64,000 bases of DNA. It comes from Bradyrhizobium acaciae (GTDB taxonomy: Bacteria; Pseudomonadota; Alphaproteobacteria; Rhizobiales; Xanthobacteraceae). Under the pieces are notes generated by a model that made no database searches, was not told the origin of the DNA, and was given only the letters and a program-made list of their open reading frames with translations. Every line of letters starts with the position of its first letter. The first letter of the stretch is position 1. The position numbers and the translations under genes are program-made. Below are positions 45,325 to 56,041 of the stretch, piece by piece. The DNA lies in the NCBI RefSeq assembly GCF_020889785.1, contig NZ_JACMYK010000014.1, positions 1 to 64,000 of the forward strand, in the 5' to 3' direction.

Positions 45325-48190
45325 GTGGACCCGTACAAGTCCGATCCATCCAATGTAGCAGCTTGGTCCCAGGTGCAGCACGCCGTCTTGGAAGAGCACC
45401 AGGGCGGCCATGCCGCGCAAGAAGGGTTTGAGCAGCACTTGGCCGAGGCGCGTTCACCCGATCCGGGTCCTGTCTCCCGTGGCGGCCGCAACTACCATCC
45501 CGATCTCTCTGCAGAACATCGAGACATTATCGATAAGGCGATTGCCCAATATGCGGATCAGAAAAAGCCAAGCCCGAAGACGGTTAAGCGCTATACTCAG
45601 GCGCTTCGCCGACTTGGAAATCATCTTGGCGCTCATCGCCAAACGATTGTGCTGGGGGACCACGAGTCCTTGGTCCGTTACGTCAAGACTTACTTTCCAA
45701 AGGACGAGGACGTGAAGAAAGGGTTGAATATCCTTCGTTCGTATCATGATCCGAGCTATGTAGCTTCTGGTGGGCGGCCGCGCACGATCCCCTCAGCGGA
45801 AGACGCGCCCCTCTCAGAGCGGCTTAATGCCAGCGGCATGACGTCGGGCAGCGCTGCTCGTCATGATCGTAGTCTTCGCAGATTTTCTAACGCCCTTAAA
45901 TCTGCGGGCTACTCGATATCCGGGCTAGACCACGCTGCGCGCATTGAATTTGCTCAGAAGTTGTTCCCAAAGGACGAGCATCTATTGTTCGCGTTAGGCA
46001 AGGTCGGCGATGCCGGCCACGTTTCCGGGGTGGGTGCGTCTCGGAAACCCCGCGGTCATGCTGTCCCGTCGCCCACATTGCATCTTTATCCCGATGACGC
46101 CCGCATCATTGATAGCCTGGAAAAGGCAGAGCTGAGCCTGCTCAAATCCGAGGATACTAGCCGGAGAACAGTTGTTCAAAATCTGGCCGGCAACCAACGA
46201 AGATTCGGTGCTTGGCTCCAGAGGAACGGGCGAGGGAGCATAGTGAGCCGGCTCACCGGCACCAGTGAGCAGCAAGAGTCGTTGAATGACGATCACAGGG
46301 ACTTCAAAAAAGCCAGTCGAAACGATGACATGGGCTTCGATCGTCTTCGGAGCTACCTATGCCTCGTCGAGGCGAACGCTGCGCTGGGCGTCTCCCCTGA
46401 GCAGGCGGGTGGGGAGCCGCGGCGTGACGAGCCGGGCTCAACGTGGTCGCCGCACCTGCCGCACGATTTTGAGCGGCCGACGCCGGAAGCGGTACCAGAG
46501 GGGTCGTCGGCGATCTACCGAGGTCTCGACTCTTTCGTTGACCTGCCGCACACCTCGCAGGAAGTGAGAGACGATGCTCAGTCAGCGCCGGTGGGTAGGG
46601 CTGCCGCCAGACCGCCGCTCGTCACCGGACCATCGGACGCGCCAGCTCAGTCGGCAGACACCTTCCGCGATCTTCAGTCTTTCGTTGATCTGCCGTACAC
46701 GCCACAGCAGATGCGTGACGATGCTCAGTCAGCGCCGGTGGGTAGGGCTGCCGCCCCAGCTCAGTCGGCAGACACCTTCCGCGGACTTCAGTCTTTCGTT
46801 GATCTGCCGTACACGCCGCAGCAGATGCGTGACGATGCTCAGTCAGCGCCGGTGGCTAGGGCTGTCGCCAAACCACCGCTCTTCACCGGACCATCGGACA
46901 CGCCAGCTCAGTCGGCAGACACCTTCCGCGGATCTTCAGTCTTTCGTTGATCTGCCGTACACGCCACAGCAGATGCGCGACGATGCTCAGTCCGCGCCGG
47001 TGGGTGGGGCTGCTGCCAAACCACCGCTCTTCACCGGACCATCGGACGCGCCAGCTCAGTCGGCGGACACCTTCCGCGGTCTTCAGTCTTTCGTTGATCT
47101 GCCGTACACGCCGCAGCAGATGCTTGACGATGCTCAGTCAGCGCCGGCGGGCGGGGCTGGCGCCAAACCGCCGCTCTTCACCGGACCAACGGACGCGCCA
47201 GCTCAGTCGACAGACACCTTCCGCGGTCTTCAGTCTTTCGTTGATCTGCCGTACACGCCACAGCAGATGCGTGACGATGCTCAGTCAGCGGCGGTGCTCA
47301 GCCCTGCCGGTAAACCCGCGTTCTTCGTCGGGCGATCGGGCGTACCTCAGGCGCTTGAGGTCATCGGACACCGAGTCGACGCGGATTGGCGGGATGGCCG
47401 CCAGCCGGTGCCGGATTTCTTACGCGATGTCCTGGATAACATCGGGGTCCTGCCGCCCCGGTCCAGCGGCCCAACCCAGGTCTCCGTCAATGGTGAGACC
47501 CGCTCGATCCCATTGGGGCCGCTAGGACGCCGCGGTGCGCAGGTCATCCATCATCCTCGCCCGTCTCCCGTCCCGGGTGCTCAGATCGGCCCCGCGGCGA
47601 CCGTTGCCTCTTCCGGCCAGCGCAGCGGAGCCGTGCTGGGCCCCACGCAGTGGCTGGGTGACGAGCATATCCAGCGGGACTATGAGCTCCTGGCGCAGGA
47701 GTTGCTGCAGAACAATCCGGATCTCGCCGCCCGGACGCGGTTCGTGGATCCCCTGATAGCCCAAATGTTGCGATCCCCCTCCACGGAGATAGCCGAACGA
47801 GCATTAGGGTGGGTTCGTCATGATACCGCCGACTTCCTGTTTCTGCCGGTAAGCGATGCCAGCGATACGGATAGACATCAGCGCGGCAGTCACTGGTCGC
47901 TGCTGCTGGTTGACCGCCGCAATTGGGGAGGGCCGATCGCCTTTCACTATGACTCCACCCAGGGATACAATGACAGGCCCGCAGCGGTACTCGCAGGACG
48001 GCTCGACGCTAACCTGCAACAGGCCCCGATAAGACAGCAGCAGAACGGTTATGACTGCGGCGTCTTTGTCGTGGACGGTACCCGGGAACTTGTAAGACGA
48101 TTGGCAGCAAGGCGGCCGGACCTGAACCTCAACAATCTTGTCATCAGTCGACCGGCACTGCGGGACCGACTAGGCGCTGGTGTCGGCTGA
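45325..48190 (+). pseudogene. NopD-like type III effector with ULP1/SUMO-protease domain, frameshifted
   Basis: The first frame (45325-46950) gives 541 residues. A second frame carries the rest to 48190. Removing one base would restore a ~954-residue protein. The N-terminal part has three related helical modules (about residues 65-145, 155-235, 260-355; marks VKRYTQALRRLGNHLG, DRSLRRFSNALKSAGY, NQRRFGAWLQRNG). Then follow six tandem ~49-residue repeats (SFVDLPYTPQQMRDDAQSA). The C-terminal C48 protease has His in GSHWSLLLVDR, Asp in AFHYDSTQGY and Gln-Cys in QQNGYDCGVFVVDG. DLNLNN near the end resembles an EAR repression motif. Such effectors remove SUMO in the plant nucleus. The extra base lies at 46931-46933, at a repeat junction, so the secreted part lacks the enzyme unless frameshifting occurs. 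Confidence 0.85.
46525..47300 (+). repeat. 147-bp tandem repeats within the effector gene
   Basis: Copies begin at 46525, 46672, 46786, 46934, 47081 and 47228 (last partial). Spacings are 147, 114, 148, 147 and 147. The 114-bp unit lost 33 bases in frame; the 148-bp spacing contains the frameshifting extra base. Copies are very similar, so they arose or were homogenised recently. Confidence 0.9.
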
Positions 48191-48358
48191 ATAGGTCGCG
48201 CACCCGAGTGAAATGCGCTTCTGACCGATCGAAGATCCGCAATCGGTGTGTTCGCAAAGCACATAGTGTCTCACGTGAAGAACTGAGTACGCATACGACG
48301 AGACCACCTGAGCATGAACGCGGGCACAGCGAACTCCATGGATGCCATTGCGTGAAGG
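48191..48358. other. Effector 3' region, nothing recognised
   Basis: No terminator with a clear stem and T-run was recognised directly after the effector stop. Confidence 0.35.
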
Positions 48359-48595
48359 TCAGGCGACCTGCTGATCGGCTGGCTTGTCGGCTCGGCGCAG
48401 GAGCTTCCATTGCCAGGGCAGCAATGCGCCATGATCAGCAACAAATGCTCGGCAGCACGTCGGGCTACCGAGACACGCGAGGTCGCATTGTCCGGCAAGT
48501 TTGAGGACGGCCTCGCGGTGAGGAAAAAGTCGATCGGTAACACCGGTCAGCTTTGGATCGGTCAGGCTAAGCCATCTTATCGCGCCTTGGCCCAA
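48359..48595 (-). CDS. Hypothetical small protein
   Basis: 78 residues from a TTG start: AIRWLSLTDPKLTGVTDRLF, then PHREAVLKLAGQCDLACLGS and a WQWKLLRRADKP tail. Composition and third-position G/C are better than chance frames around it. No ribosome site and no family recognised. Confidence 0.35.
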   Translation of the reverse strand: MGQGAIRWLSLTDPKLTGVTDRLFPHREAVLKLAGQCDLACLGSPTCCRAFVADHGALLPWQWKLLRRADKPADQQVA

Positions 48596-49310
48596 TAAGG
48601 CGGCCGCATTTTTCGCGGCGCAACAGCACCGATCGCGGACTAACAGGCGTCGGCCTCACCTTTCTTTCGCCAATATGCGTACATCACATTAAAAAGAAAA
48701 TTGGAGGGATCGCGCCATTAAGGCTGAAGCGGTGGTCGCTCATCTTAACGTCAGCCGAAGCCTCTCTATGAGAGATCATCGCGGGGGTCAATCGCAGCGT
48801 TCGCGGCTCGCGTCAAGCGCGGTGAAAGCTGCCGTTCATAGCGACAGACTCGTCCCTCCAACCTTGCGCCGAGACCGGACGACGGCTACGAAGAGGAGCT
48901 TCGATCTGGTGTTCTCGCCAGCGCAAGGAGGCTCTGACAGCCTAGACAGCGCAGCGCGCCAAGTGTAGTAGGGCGACCGTGGCAGAGACTGCTACGATGT
49001 CTCATAGTCCTCGACCGTTGAGCCTCTACGCCTAATACAAATCACGAACATGCCTGATTCGGAGTTTGTTCAAGCTTACCACACCCTGCTTGCTCACTTC
49101 CTTCCAGCAACACGTTAGTCTGCGGGCTTAGCTTCGAATAACCAGGCGAAGCCTCTCAAGGCGGCATCTGAACTAAATTTACAATAGTCGAGCTGCGTTG
49201 TCTTCTGACCACATATCACGGCGCGAGTTCCCATGATTGCCTCTTTTTTTACGATCGTCGCTCCTAAAAAACTATGTTACAAGCCGCTCCTCTCAAAAGG
49301 AGCATTCACT
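48596..49310. other. Intergenic region, nothing recognised
   Basis: AT-richer toward the right end, where the promoter of the small basic protein at 49311 should lie. Confidence 0.4.
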
Positions 49311-49496
49311 GTGAAAAAAGCAACCAAGAAACGCGTTAAGCGGCGCGAGTGGACCAAGGCAGATATCAAGGAGCTCAAAGTCCATTCGAAGGCTCGGACT
49401 CCCGTCATAAAAATTGCAAAAATGACCAAACGCAGCGTCGGTGCGTTGCGCCAGAAGGCGTTAAATCTCGGAATAGGACTCGGACATCAGCGGTAG
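49311..49496 (+). CDS. Small basic SANT/Myb-like helix-turn-helix protein
   Basis: 61 residues from GTG 49311, which has a strong AAGGAG nine bases upstream. The sequence KRREWTKADIKELKVHSKAR followed by TPVIKIAKMTKRSVGALRQK is a three-helix, SANT/Myb-like fold (W-T-x-x-D, then I-A---KR--GALRQKA). Similar short proteins ending ALRQKA-NLGIGLGHQR are, to my knowledge, frequent in rhizobia. Probably DNA-binding. The frame is open upstream to 49233, but that part is not protein-like. Confidence 0.75.
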   Translation: MKKATKKRVKRREWTKADIKELKVHSKARTPVIKIAKMTKRSVGALRQKALNLGIGLGHQR

Positions 49497-49932
49497 CTTA
49501 CTTAGCAGCGCTGGTAGCCGGCACAAAAGGGCGGCTCGCAGGCCGTCCTTTACGGCCGTTGAAATTGTTTTGCACGGGCTGCCAATTGCTTTGTGGAAAG
49601 AGCTTTTCACGCGTTTGGTCTGTCACTCTCGAGGAAAGGTCTCCAGTGCTTCGTGATCCTTGAGGTTTAAAGGAGTACGGCTGCGAAGGCCGCTTTGCCC
49701 GGTATGATCGAGAGCGACGAGACAATCGCATGACCGGTCCTGCTTCGAATGTTTCAAGGTTGGAAATTGTTTCGATGGTCGCTCGTTCCCGTTAAGGGGT
49801 CGAGGAATGCGGCGGATGGCTGTCAAGGGCCTCGATTGTTCTCGGAGACGGCGAGAAGGGGCGCTCCAATGAGCAAACCGCATCGCTGCAAGTCTTGACA
49901 CCCACGCCGCCGCAATTGAAGCTCATGCTAGG
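49497..49932. other. Intergenic region, nothing recognised
   Basis: Lies between convergent genes. No clear structure. Confidence 0.4.
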
Positions 49933-50181
49933 CTAAAGCTTTGGCGTAAAGGGTGGCCGCGGAGTTTGTTGGTGAACTTGAGCTGCCAAGCGATAAGGCG
50001 CGCTCAGCAGCAACTGAAAAAGCGCTCTGTTGGCTTGATAGACGGCGGCGGAGCGATTGCGTGCGAAACCCATCATCACCTGCGCGCCTTCGGCGGTGTG
50101 GACGGACCATAACCACCTTCGACCGCGCCGCCTCACGAAATATTCGAAGGCCGGGAGAGTCGGATGGTTAGCCAGCTTCAT
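49933..50181 (-). CDS. Small hypothetical protein coupled to MarR gene
   Basis: 82 residues (AFEYFVRRRGRRWLWSVHTA, then EGAQVMMGFARNRSAAVYQA). It starts in an ATGA overlap with the MarR stop, so the two are translationally coupled. The core resembles small rhizobial proteins of unknown function with an F-VRRR-GRW-W pattern. Confidence 0.6.
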   Translation of the reverse strand: MKLANHPTLPAFEYFVRRRGRRWLWSVHTAEGAQVMMGFARNRSAAVYQANRALFQLLLSAPYRLAAQVHQQTPRPPFTPKL

Positions 50182-50729
50182 TTCTGACGATTGCTCGTTT
50201 TGGTCTTCTGGATGCCGGAGCGGGCCTTCTCCAAGCGATGCCTCACTGCGGCCAGCCCGGCAATGAACTCGCTTGATCCGTCAGGGCCGAATTCGTCAAA
50301 AGCCTGTACATCCTGCGCTTCCTCTCGAGGCGTCAAACTTGCGAGATGCTTGCGCGTTTTGGCGGTCAGCGACATCTGAACTACTCGCGCATCGGCTGTG
50401 GAGGGTTTGCGCCGCAGGAATCCCTTTTTCTCCAAGACTTTTGAGTGGGTCGTGACGAAAGAAGGATCGACGTGCATCAACCGTGACACCAGGTTGACGG
50501 ACACACCTTTTTCTTTGCCCAGATAGTCCACTGCCATCAGGATCATCCACTGTGGCCCAGTGATGCCAAGCATATTGGCACGGAATTTGGCGAGTTCTTC
50601 GAGGCAGGCACTGATCGATCTGATCTCCCACATGAACGGCCGGAATATCTCCTGTCCCTCAGTGGAGATACGATAAGGCGCGGTTGCTGGACTAGGTAAA
50701 TCCGGCGGCATTGTGGGCCAGGGTTCCAT
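50178..50729 (-). CDS. MarR-family transcriptional regulator
   Basis: 183 residues, winged helix. The DNA-binding core is NMLGITGPQWMILMAVDYLG, SVNLVSRLMHVDPSFVTTHS, KVLEKKGFLRRKPSTADARV, with the DxR wing (ADARVVQMSLT) characteristic of MarR. N- and C-terminal helices for dimerisation are present. These repress genes for efflux or aromatic metabolism and respond to small phenolics. The target is unknown; the coupled small protein downstream is the only sure operon partner. Confidence 0.85.
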   Translation of the reverse strand: MEPWPTMPPDLPSPATAPYRISTEGQEIFRPFMWEIRSISACLEELAKFRANMLGITGPQWMILMAVDYLGKEKGVSVNLVSRLMHVDPSFVTTHSKVLEKKGFLRRKPSTADARVVQMSLTAKTRKHLASLTPREEAQDVQAFDEFGPDGSSEFIAGLAAVRHRLEKARSGIQKTKTSNRQK

Positions 50730-51312
50730 CCTTTACAAACCTTCCATTAGCGCGGATTAGAAATCGGGACAACGCCGCGAGAGCAAGCGACTCAGATACT
50801 TGGTACAGATCGGACGGATTGTGGGACTTGCGACAGCAAGGTTGGTAGACGTGCAAAACGCTGATTGTGTTGGCCGAGCAGCGGCAGGCAGTTGCGCCGG
50901 GACCGATATCGCGCGCTGAAGAACTTCTCCGGTGTACGCCGAGCATCAGCGAGGTGCATGTCGCATTTATGTTTTCAATGGCCTGGCAAGCGGCATCGCG
51001 TCGATCGTATTTAGTATAGTCCCATGCGCCGCGGTCGTTACCCGTAAACTTCCGTATAGTTCATTCCATCCTTCCCATATGCGCAGCAAACCTTCGTGCA
51101 GTTGCCTGGTCCTTGACTTGGTCTCTACTGTCGAGCAATCGGGGGCGACCGCAGCTGGCAAACGCTAGCGATCCCGCCCAATCGATTGAACGTAACGGCT
51201 CTCAAATCATGAGTGGCAGGCGTAGCAGTAACGCTTGGTATGCGAGCGGCCGCCTCAACTGGCCGTTCGCTCAATCGAACGCGGTTCGCATTTCAAGTAT
51301 GGGGCCTGAATT
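50730..51312. other. Intergenic region upstream of noeE-like gene
   Basis: Searched for a nod box. Only a short core-like CAATCGATT (51180-51188) is present, without the flanking ATC-N9-GAT modules. Confidence 0.4.
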
Positions 51313-52572
51313 ATGAGTTGTGCTTTTGGCGGTTCGCCTGTGGTCTGCTTTCTCCTCGGGCTTCCACGAGCCGGGACAACACTCCTGGCACACCTGCTCC
51401 AAAGCCATCCAGAGGTCATGGCTCCGCCTGAACCCTGGTTGATGTTGGCACTTGAAGCCTTCGGAAGGGTGGATAAACGCCACCCGGCAGGATCTTTGCT
51501 GATTGAGAGCGCAACCTCCGAATTCCTGGGGCGCATCGATCGGACGACTGCCAGCCGCGCTTTCGCCGATGCAGCATACGGTCAGTATCTGGCAGCAGCG
51601 GGCAAGCGGATCATCGTAGACAAAACGCCACGTTACTGGGCGGCGCTCGAATTCCTTGAACGTGTCTATCCAGAAGCGCCACACATCCTTTTGATGCGCA
51701 ATCCTTATGCCATCGCGGCTTCACTGAAATCCACGTGGGGCATCCCGCTTCGAGCCGAAAGCTCCTACTCGGTCAGCGTATCTAGTCTCGCCGATCTCAT
51801 GCTTCGTCTGCCCGATGGCCTAATATCTTCATTTGCCGATTTGGTTCTGGGCCTTCCGAGGCTCGCCGCGCACCGCACGCGCCCGCGCACACAGCTGGTG
51901 CGATATGAGCTGCTCGTGACGCAACCAGACGAAGAGATTAGGCGCCTGCTAAGCGGACTCGGCTGTGATCCCGCGGCGGCCGCATCGGCGAGCATGGGAC
52001 AAGTAGATTATCTTCGATCCAGCAGCTTTGGGGATCGAAAGATCCTGGAACGAAACTCGGTCGATCAAAGCTCTGTCAAGACATGGCAATCCCAACTAAG
52101 CATCGAAGAAATGCAAACCGTGACCGATCTGGTCGGCACCGAGCTCTTGAAAGAACTCGGCTATGAGGCGGAACTGCTGCATGCACAGCAAGCCGGAGTT
52201 GTGGATAGGGGGCCTCAGCTAACTGAACTCTATCGACACACCTTCCGAACCTGGTGGGATTTGCGAACTGGCAAGGCCGGAGCATCGTCCGGGCCATCAC
52301 AATCCGAGCAAGTCCACACTGCTCCGCAGCTTCCAGAGAACCTTCGTTCCACGTGCGACATGTCCGTGGTGCAGGCGCAAGATCTGTCCGCCGCCAGCGT
52401 TGCGGAAAATTTGCGCCTGGCCGATCCAATGAAAGCGCAGCTGCAGCAGGCACTTTTGGCGTCAGAAGCTGATCGAGCTGCAGGGCTGGATGCTATTCGG
52501 ACTCGTGATGCGGCTATCGAGATCTTGCGTGGCGAGGTCGCGCGGCTTGAGCAGATCATCAATATGGCTTAG
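51313..52572 (+). CDS. noeE: Sulfotransferase, NoeE-like (Nod-factor sulfation)
   Basis: 419 residues. The 5'-phosphosulfate loop is FLLGLPRAGTTLLAHLLQSH (13-32) and the 3'-phosphate site HILLMRNPYAIAASLKSTW (124-142). The last ~80 residues are a charged helix, probably coiled coil. The size and the directly following nodP and nodQ genes fit NoeE, which sulfates fucose on Nod factors in NGR234-type rhizobia. This identification rests on memory and context, not a search, so a general sulfotransferase cannot be excluded. It differs from the shorter NodH. PAPS made by NodQ would be the donor. Confidence 0.6.
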   Translation: MSCAFGGSPVVCFLLGLPRAGTTLLAHLLQSHPEVMAPPEPWLMLALEAFGRVDKRHPAGSLLIESATSEFLGRIDRTTASRAFADAAYGQYLAAAGKRIIVDKTPRYWAALEFLERVYPEAPHILLMRNPYAIAASLKSTWGIPLRAESSYSVSVSSLADLMLRLPDGLISSFADLVLGLPRLAAHRTRPRTQLVRYELLVTQPDEEIRRLLSGLGCDPAAAASASMGQVDYLRSSSFGDRKILERNSVDQSSVKTWQSQLSIEEMQTVTDLVGTELLKELGYEAELLHAQQAGVVDRGPQLTELYRHTFRTWWDLRTGKAGASSGPSQSEQVHTAPQLPENLRSTCDMSVVQAQDLSAASVAENLRLADPMKAQLQQALLASEADRAAGLDAIRTRDAAIEILRGEVARLEQIINMA

Positions 52573-52836
52573 GGTGATCTGGATGCTTGCGATCAAAACA
52601 CGCTGGCTGATTTAGCCAGGATTCCTCCGCCCAACGAGCTGATCTGCGCCAATAGCGTGTGAGGCAGGCGCCGGCGGTACGACGGTGGAATGCGACATGC
52701 CCGGAGAGTGTCAGTCAGTCCGCCGCCCAACCGGCATTTGATCGCTTGGATAGCGACGCGCACCGGCGAGCTCGCACCTGACGTTCCTCCTGGGCCGGGG
52801 CTGCAGAACCGAGATCCTGCATCGAAAAGAACATAT

Positions 52837-53736
52837 ATGCTGCCAAACCATCTGCGACGTCTTGAAGCTGAATCGATCGAAATCATGCGTGAGGTGGCCG
52901 CCGAGTTCAAAAGGCCGGTCATGCTTTACTCGATCGGAAAGGACTCGAGCGTGCTGCTGCACATTGCAATCAAGGCGTTCTATCCGGCAAAATTGCCTTT
53001 CCCCCTGCTTCACGTCGACACGACTTGGAAGTTCCGCGAGATGATCAGCTTCCGGGACGCGACGGCCAAGCGGCTCGGCGTCGAGCTGATCGTCCATGTG
53101 AATGAGGAGGGCATTGCGCGCGGGATCAATCCGATCGACTCCGGCTCGACGCTTCATACCCAGGTGATGAAGACCGACGCCCTGAAGCAGGCGCTCGAGC
53201 TTTACGGATTTGATGCCGCTCTTGGCGGAGCCAGGCGTGACGAGGAAAAGAGCCGCGCCAAGGAACGGATACTGTCCTTCCGTTCGGCCGGACACGTATG
53301 GGACCCCCGCAACCAGCGGCCGGAGCTCTGGAGCCTGTTCAACACGCGGATACGCCAGGGCGAAAGCATGCGCGTGTTCGCGATGTCAAACTGGACCGAG
53401 CTCGACGTATGGGAATACATCATGCTCGAAAAGATCCCGGTCGTCCCGCTCTACTTCGCAAAGCAAAGACCGACGGTGCGCCGAAATGGCGCGACGATCA
53501 TGGTGGACGACAAGCGATTGCCGCTCAACTGCGATGAGACGCCGCAAATGCGCATGATCCGCTTTCGCACGCTGGGATGTTATCCTTTGAGCGGGGCAAT
53601 TGAATCCGATGCGACGACGATCGAGGACATCGTCGCAGAAATGCGGACAGCGACGGTGTCGGAGCGTCAGGGACGCCTGATTGATACGGATGAAGCCGCT
53701 TCGATGGAGAAGAAGAAGCGGGAAGGCTACTTTTGA
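52837..53736 (+). CDS. nodP: Sulfate adenylyltransferase small subunit
   Basis: 299 residues, CysD/NodP family. The PP-loop is [16 protein letters not shown], followed by [16 protein letters not shown] and the [14 protein letters not shown] segment. It ends with EKKKREGYF, the standard CysD C-terminus. With NodQ it makes APS from sulfate and ATP. The ATG at 52837 matches the family length. One base of overlap (TGATG) with nodQ couples translation. The position after a sulfotransferase gene argues for a role in symbiotic sulfation rather than cysteine supply. Confidence 0.92.
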   Translation: MLPNHLRRLEAESIEIMREVAAEFKRPVMLYSIGKDSSVLLHIAIKAFYPAKLPFPLLHVDTTWKFREMISFRDATAKRLGVELIVHVNEEGIARGINPIDSGSTLHTQVMKTDALKQALELYGFDAALGGARRDEEKSRAKERILSFRSAGHVWDPRNQRPELWSLFNTRIRQGESMRVFAMSNWTELDVWEYIMLEKIPVVPLYFAKQRPTVRRNGATIMVDDKRLPLNCDETPQMRMIRFRTLGCYPLSGAIESDATTIEDIVAEMRTATVSERQGRLIDTDEAASMEKKKREGYF

Positions 53737-55622
53737 TGACTTCCATAGCAATGTCGAAACCTGTCCACCCTAGTGCAAGGGACCAGCTGCGATTCATAAC
53801 ATGCGGCTCGGTGGACGACGGAAAATCGACCCTGATCGGTCGGTTGCTGCACGACAGCAAGATGATCTACCAAGATCAGCTCACGGCGGTGAAACGCGAC
53901 AGCATCAGGCACGGCAGCGCCGACATCGACTTCGCGCTGCTCGTCGACGGGCTCGAGGCTGAGCGGGAGCAGGGCATCACGATCGACGTCGCCTATCGCT
54001 TCTTCACGACGCCGCGGCGCTCTTTCATGGTGGCTGACACTCCCGGTCACGAGCAGTACACCCGCAACATGGCAACTGGCGCCTCGAATGCGCAGCTCGC
54101 AATCATCCTGATCGATGCCCGCAAGGGCGTGTTGGTTCAGACCCGCCGCCACTCCTTCATCTGTTCGCTGCTTGGCATTCGCCACGTTGTTCTGGCAGTG
54201 AACAAGATCGACCTTGTCGCATACAGCAAGGTTGCTTTCGATCGGATCGTCGCCAGCTATCTGGCCTTTGCCGCTGGCCTTGGCTTTAGCTCGATTGTTC
54301 CGATCCCGATCTCTGCCCGCCACGGCGACAACGTCGTTGACCGGTCCGCTCATACCAAGTGGTATCATGGTCCATGCCTGATGGAGCATTTGGAGAGCAT
54401 CGATATCCAGTCCGACACTGCAAGCCAGGCTTTCCGCTTTCCGGTCCAATGGGTGAACCGGCCCGACCCGGATTTTCGCGGCTACGCCGGATCGGTGGCT
54501 TCCGGCAGGATCTCGGCAGGCGACGAGATCGTTGTCGCCGCATCCGGACGGACCACCCGCATCAAGCGGATCGTGACCCATGGTGGCGACCTTGTCGACG
54601 CTGAAGCCGGCGATGCCGTCACCATTACGCTGGAAGACGAGATCGATATCGGCCGTGGCGATCTTCTGTCGCGGCCAACCGAACGACCCAGCGTCGCCGA
54701 CCAATTCGCCGCTTATCTGATCTGGATGGACAACGAGCCGCTGGCTCCCGGACGAAATTACATCCTGCGGATTGGCTCGCAGACGGTCGCCGGCAGCATT
54801 ACCGCAATCAGGCATCGGATCGATGTCAACACATGTGAGCACCTGGCTGCCGAGACGCTTTCTCTCAACGAGATCGCGTTCTGCAATGTTGCGACCACAC
54901 TGCCCGCCGCATTCGATCCTTACGACGTTAACCGGAAAACCGGATCATTTATCGTCATTGATCGTTACACCAATCGTACGGTCGGCGCCGGCATGATTGC
55001 GTTTCCACTGCGGCGGGCCACCAATGTTCCCTGGCAGGCGCTTTCGGTGGGCAGGGGTGAGCGCGCCGCGCTCAAGGGTCAGAAGCCTTGCGTCGTCTGG
55101 TTCACCGGTCTGTCTGGCGCGGGAAAGTCGACGATCGCCAACATGGTTGATCAGAAGCTGCTCGCAATGTCGCGGCATGCCATGCTGCTAGATGGTGACA
55201 ACCTCCGGAACGGATTGAACGCGGACCTAGGCTTCTCGAAGGCTGAGCGGGAGGAGAACATTCGGCGCGTCGGACACGTTGCCAAGTTGATGCTGGATAG
55301 CGGCTTGATCGTGATCTGCTCGTTCATCTCCCCCTACAGGTCCGAACGAGACATGGTTCGCAGCCTGATTGGCAAGGACGAGTTCATCGAAGTCTTTGTC
55401 GATACGCCAATCGAGGAATGCGCAAGGCGGGATCCAAAAGGTCTCTACTCAAAGGCAAAAGCCGGTGAGATCAAGAACTTCACAGGCATCGATGCGTCCT
55501 ACGAAGCGCCGATAAGGCCGGAAATTCATCTCAGGACGATGGAGCAGGCCCCAGAGCAAGCAGCGGAAGTCGTCGTCGACGCCGTGATGGCGCGCGCACT
55601 CCTCTGCGATGAGCGGCGATAA
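53736..55622 (+). CDS. nodQ: Sulfate adenylyltransferase large subunit / APS kinase fusion
   Basis: 628 residues with two parts. The CysN GTPase part (1-440) has G1 [16 protein letters not shown] (23-38), G3 [12 protein letters not shown] (101-112) and G4 NKIDL (156-160), then two beta barrels. The CysC part (about 450-628) has P-loop GLSGAGKST (458-466), then the [10 protein letters not shown] and [11 protein letters not shown] motifs. It drives APS formation by GTP hydrolysis and phosphorylates APS to PAPS. The bifunctional fusion is typical of NodQ. ATG 53751 is an alternative start. Confidence 0.93.
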   Translation: MTSIAMSKPVHPSARDQLRFITCGSVDDGKSTLIGRLLHDSKMIYQDQLTAVKRDSIRHGSADIDFALLVDGLEAEREQGITIDVAYRFFTTPRRSFMVADTPGHEQYTRNMATGASNAQLAIILIDARKGVLVQTRRHSFICSLLGIRHVVLAVNKIDLVAYSKVAFDRIVASYLAFAAGLGFSSIVPIPISARHGDNVVDRSAHTKWYHGPCLMEHLESIDIQSDTASQAFRFPVQWVNRPDPDFRGYAGSVASGRISAGDEIVVAASGRTTRIKRIVTHGGDLVDAEAGDAVTITLEDEIDIGRGDLLSRPTERPSVADQFAAYLIWMDNEPLAPGRNYILRIGSQTVAGSITAIRHRIDVNTCEHLAAETLSLNEIAFCNVATTLPAAFDPYDVNRKTGSFIVIDRYTNRTVGAGMIAFPLRRATNVPWQALSVGRGERAALKGQKPCVVWFTGLSGAGKSTIANMVDQKLLAMSRHAMLLDGDNLRNGLNADLGFSKAEREENIRRVGHVAKLMLDSGLIVICSFISPYRSERDMVRSLIGKDEFIEVFVDTPIEECARRDPKGLYSKAKAGEIKNFTGIDASYEAPIRPEIHLRTMEQAPEQAAEVVVDAVMARALLCDERR

Positions 55623-55690
55623 ACCTGTCGCTTCGTCGTCGCGGATGCCGCTCACCAGCCTACTGGTCCGGCAAAGGCGACTCGGGTTAA

Positions 55691-56041
55691 TTGGGAGCAT
55701 CGATCGGACTCGTCGATGCTGAAGGATTAAGATGGTTGCATCCATCTCGTCGATTGCCCGCTTTCGGCTATGTGTTCGCAGTCGACGGTCAATTGAAAAC
55801 CGAATTCGCGACAAGAGACGGCGCCTGGGCGGGAGCGCAAGAGCTCAAGAAGTGCCGTCCCCTGCTCCAGGTCAGAGTCTATGACGCCATGAACGAAGGA
55901 CAGAGAGGAAGTCAGCTTTCCAGTCGCACGAGGGTTTCAACCGACCTTTTTTCTGCATGTGCGGCTAGCGCGGCGCCGGGTCCTCGTGCAGCAGAGCCGC
56001 AGTGTCCTGGCGCCTCGATCTCGTCCGCAATCCGGGATTGA
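55691..56041 (+). CDS. Second copy of the small orphan family (see 24289-24471)
   Basis: The matching core (YVFAVDGQLKTEFATRDGAW, then AGAQELKKCRPLLQVRVYDA) lies at about 55770-55890. Its start is unclear: the nearest ATG (55732) is in another frame, and only TTG codons are in frame. After the core the frame runs on for ~50 residues with no counterpart in the other copy. So the gene may be frameshifted at the 5' end and have lost its stop. It follows nodQ by 70 bases. Confidence 0.45.
   Translation: MGASIGLVDAEGLRWLHPSRRLPAFGYVFAVDGQLKTEFATRDGAWAGAQELKKCRPLLQVRVYDAMNEGQRGSQLSSRTRVSTDLFSACAASAAPGPRAAEPQCPGASISSAIRD

Noticed and set aside
51170..51200. CAATCGATT as nod box core before the noeE-like gene
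   Set aside because: The flanking ATC-N9-GAT modules and the rest of the ~47-base nod box are absent.
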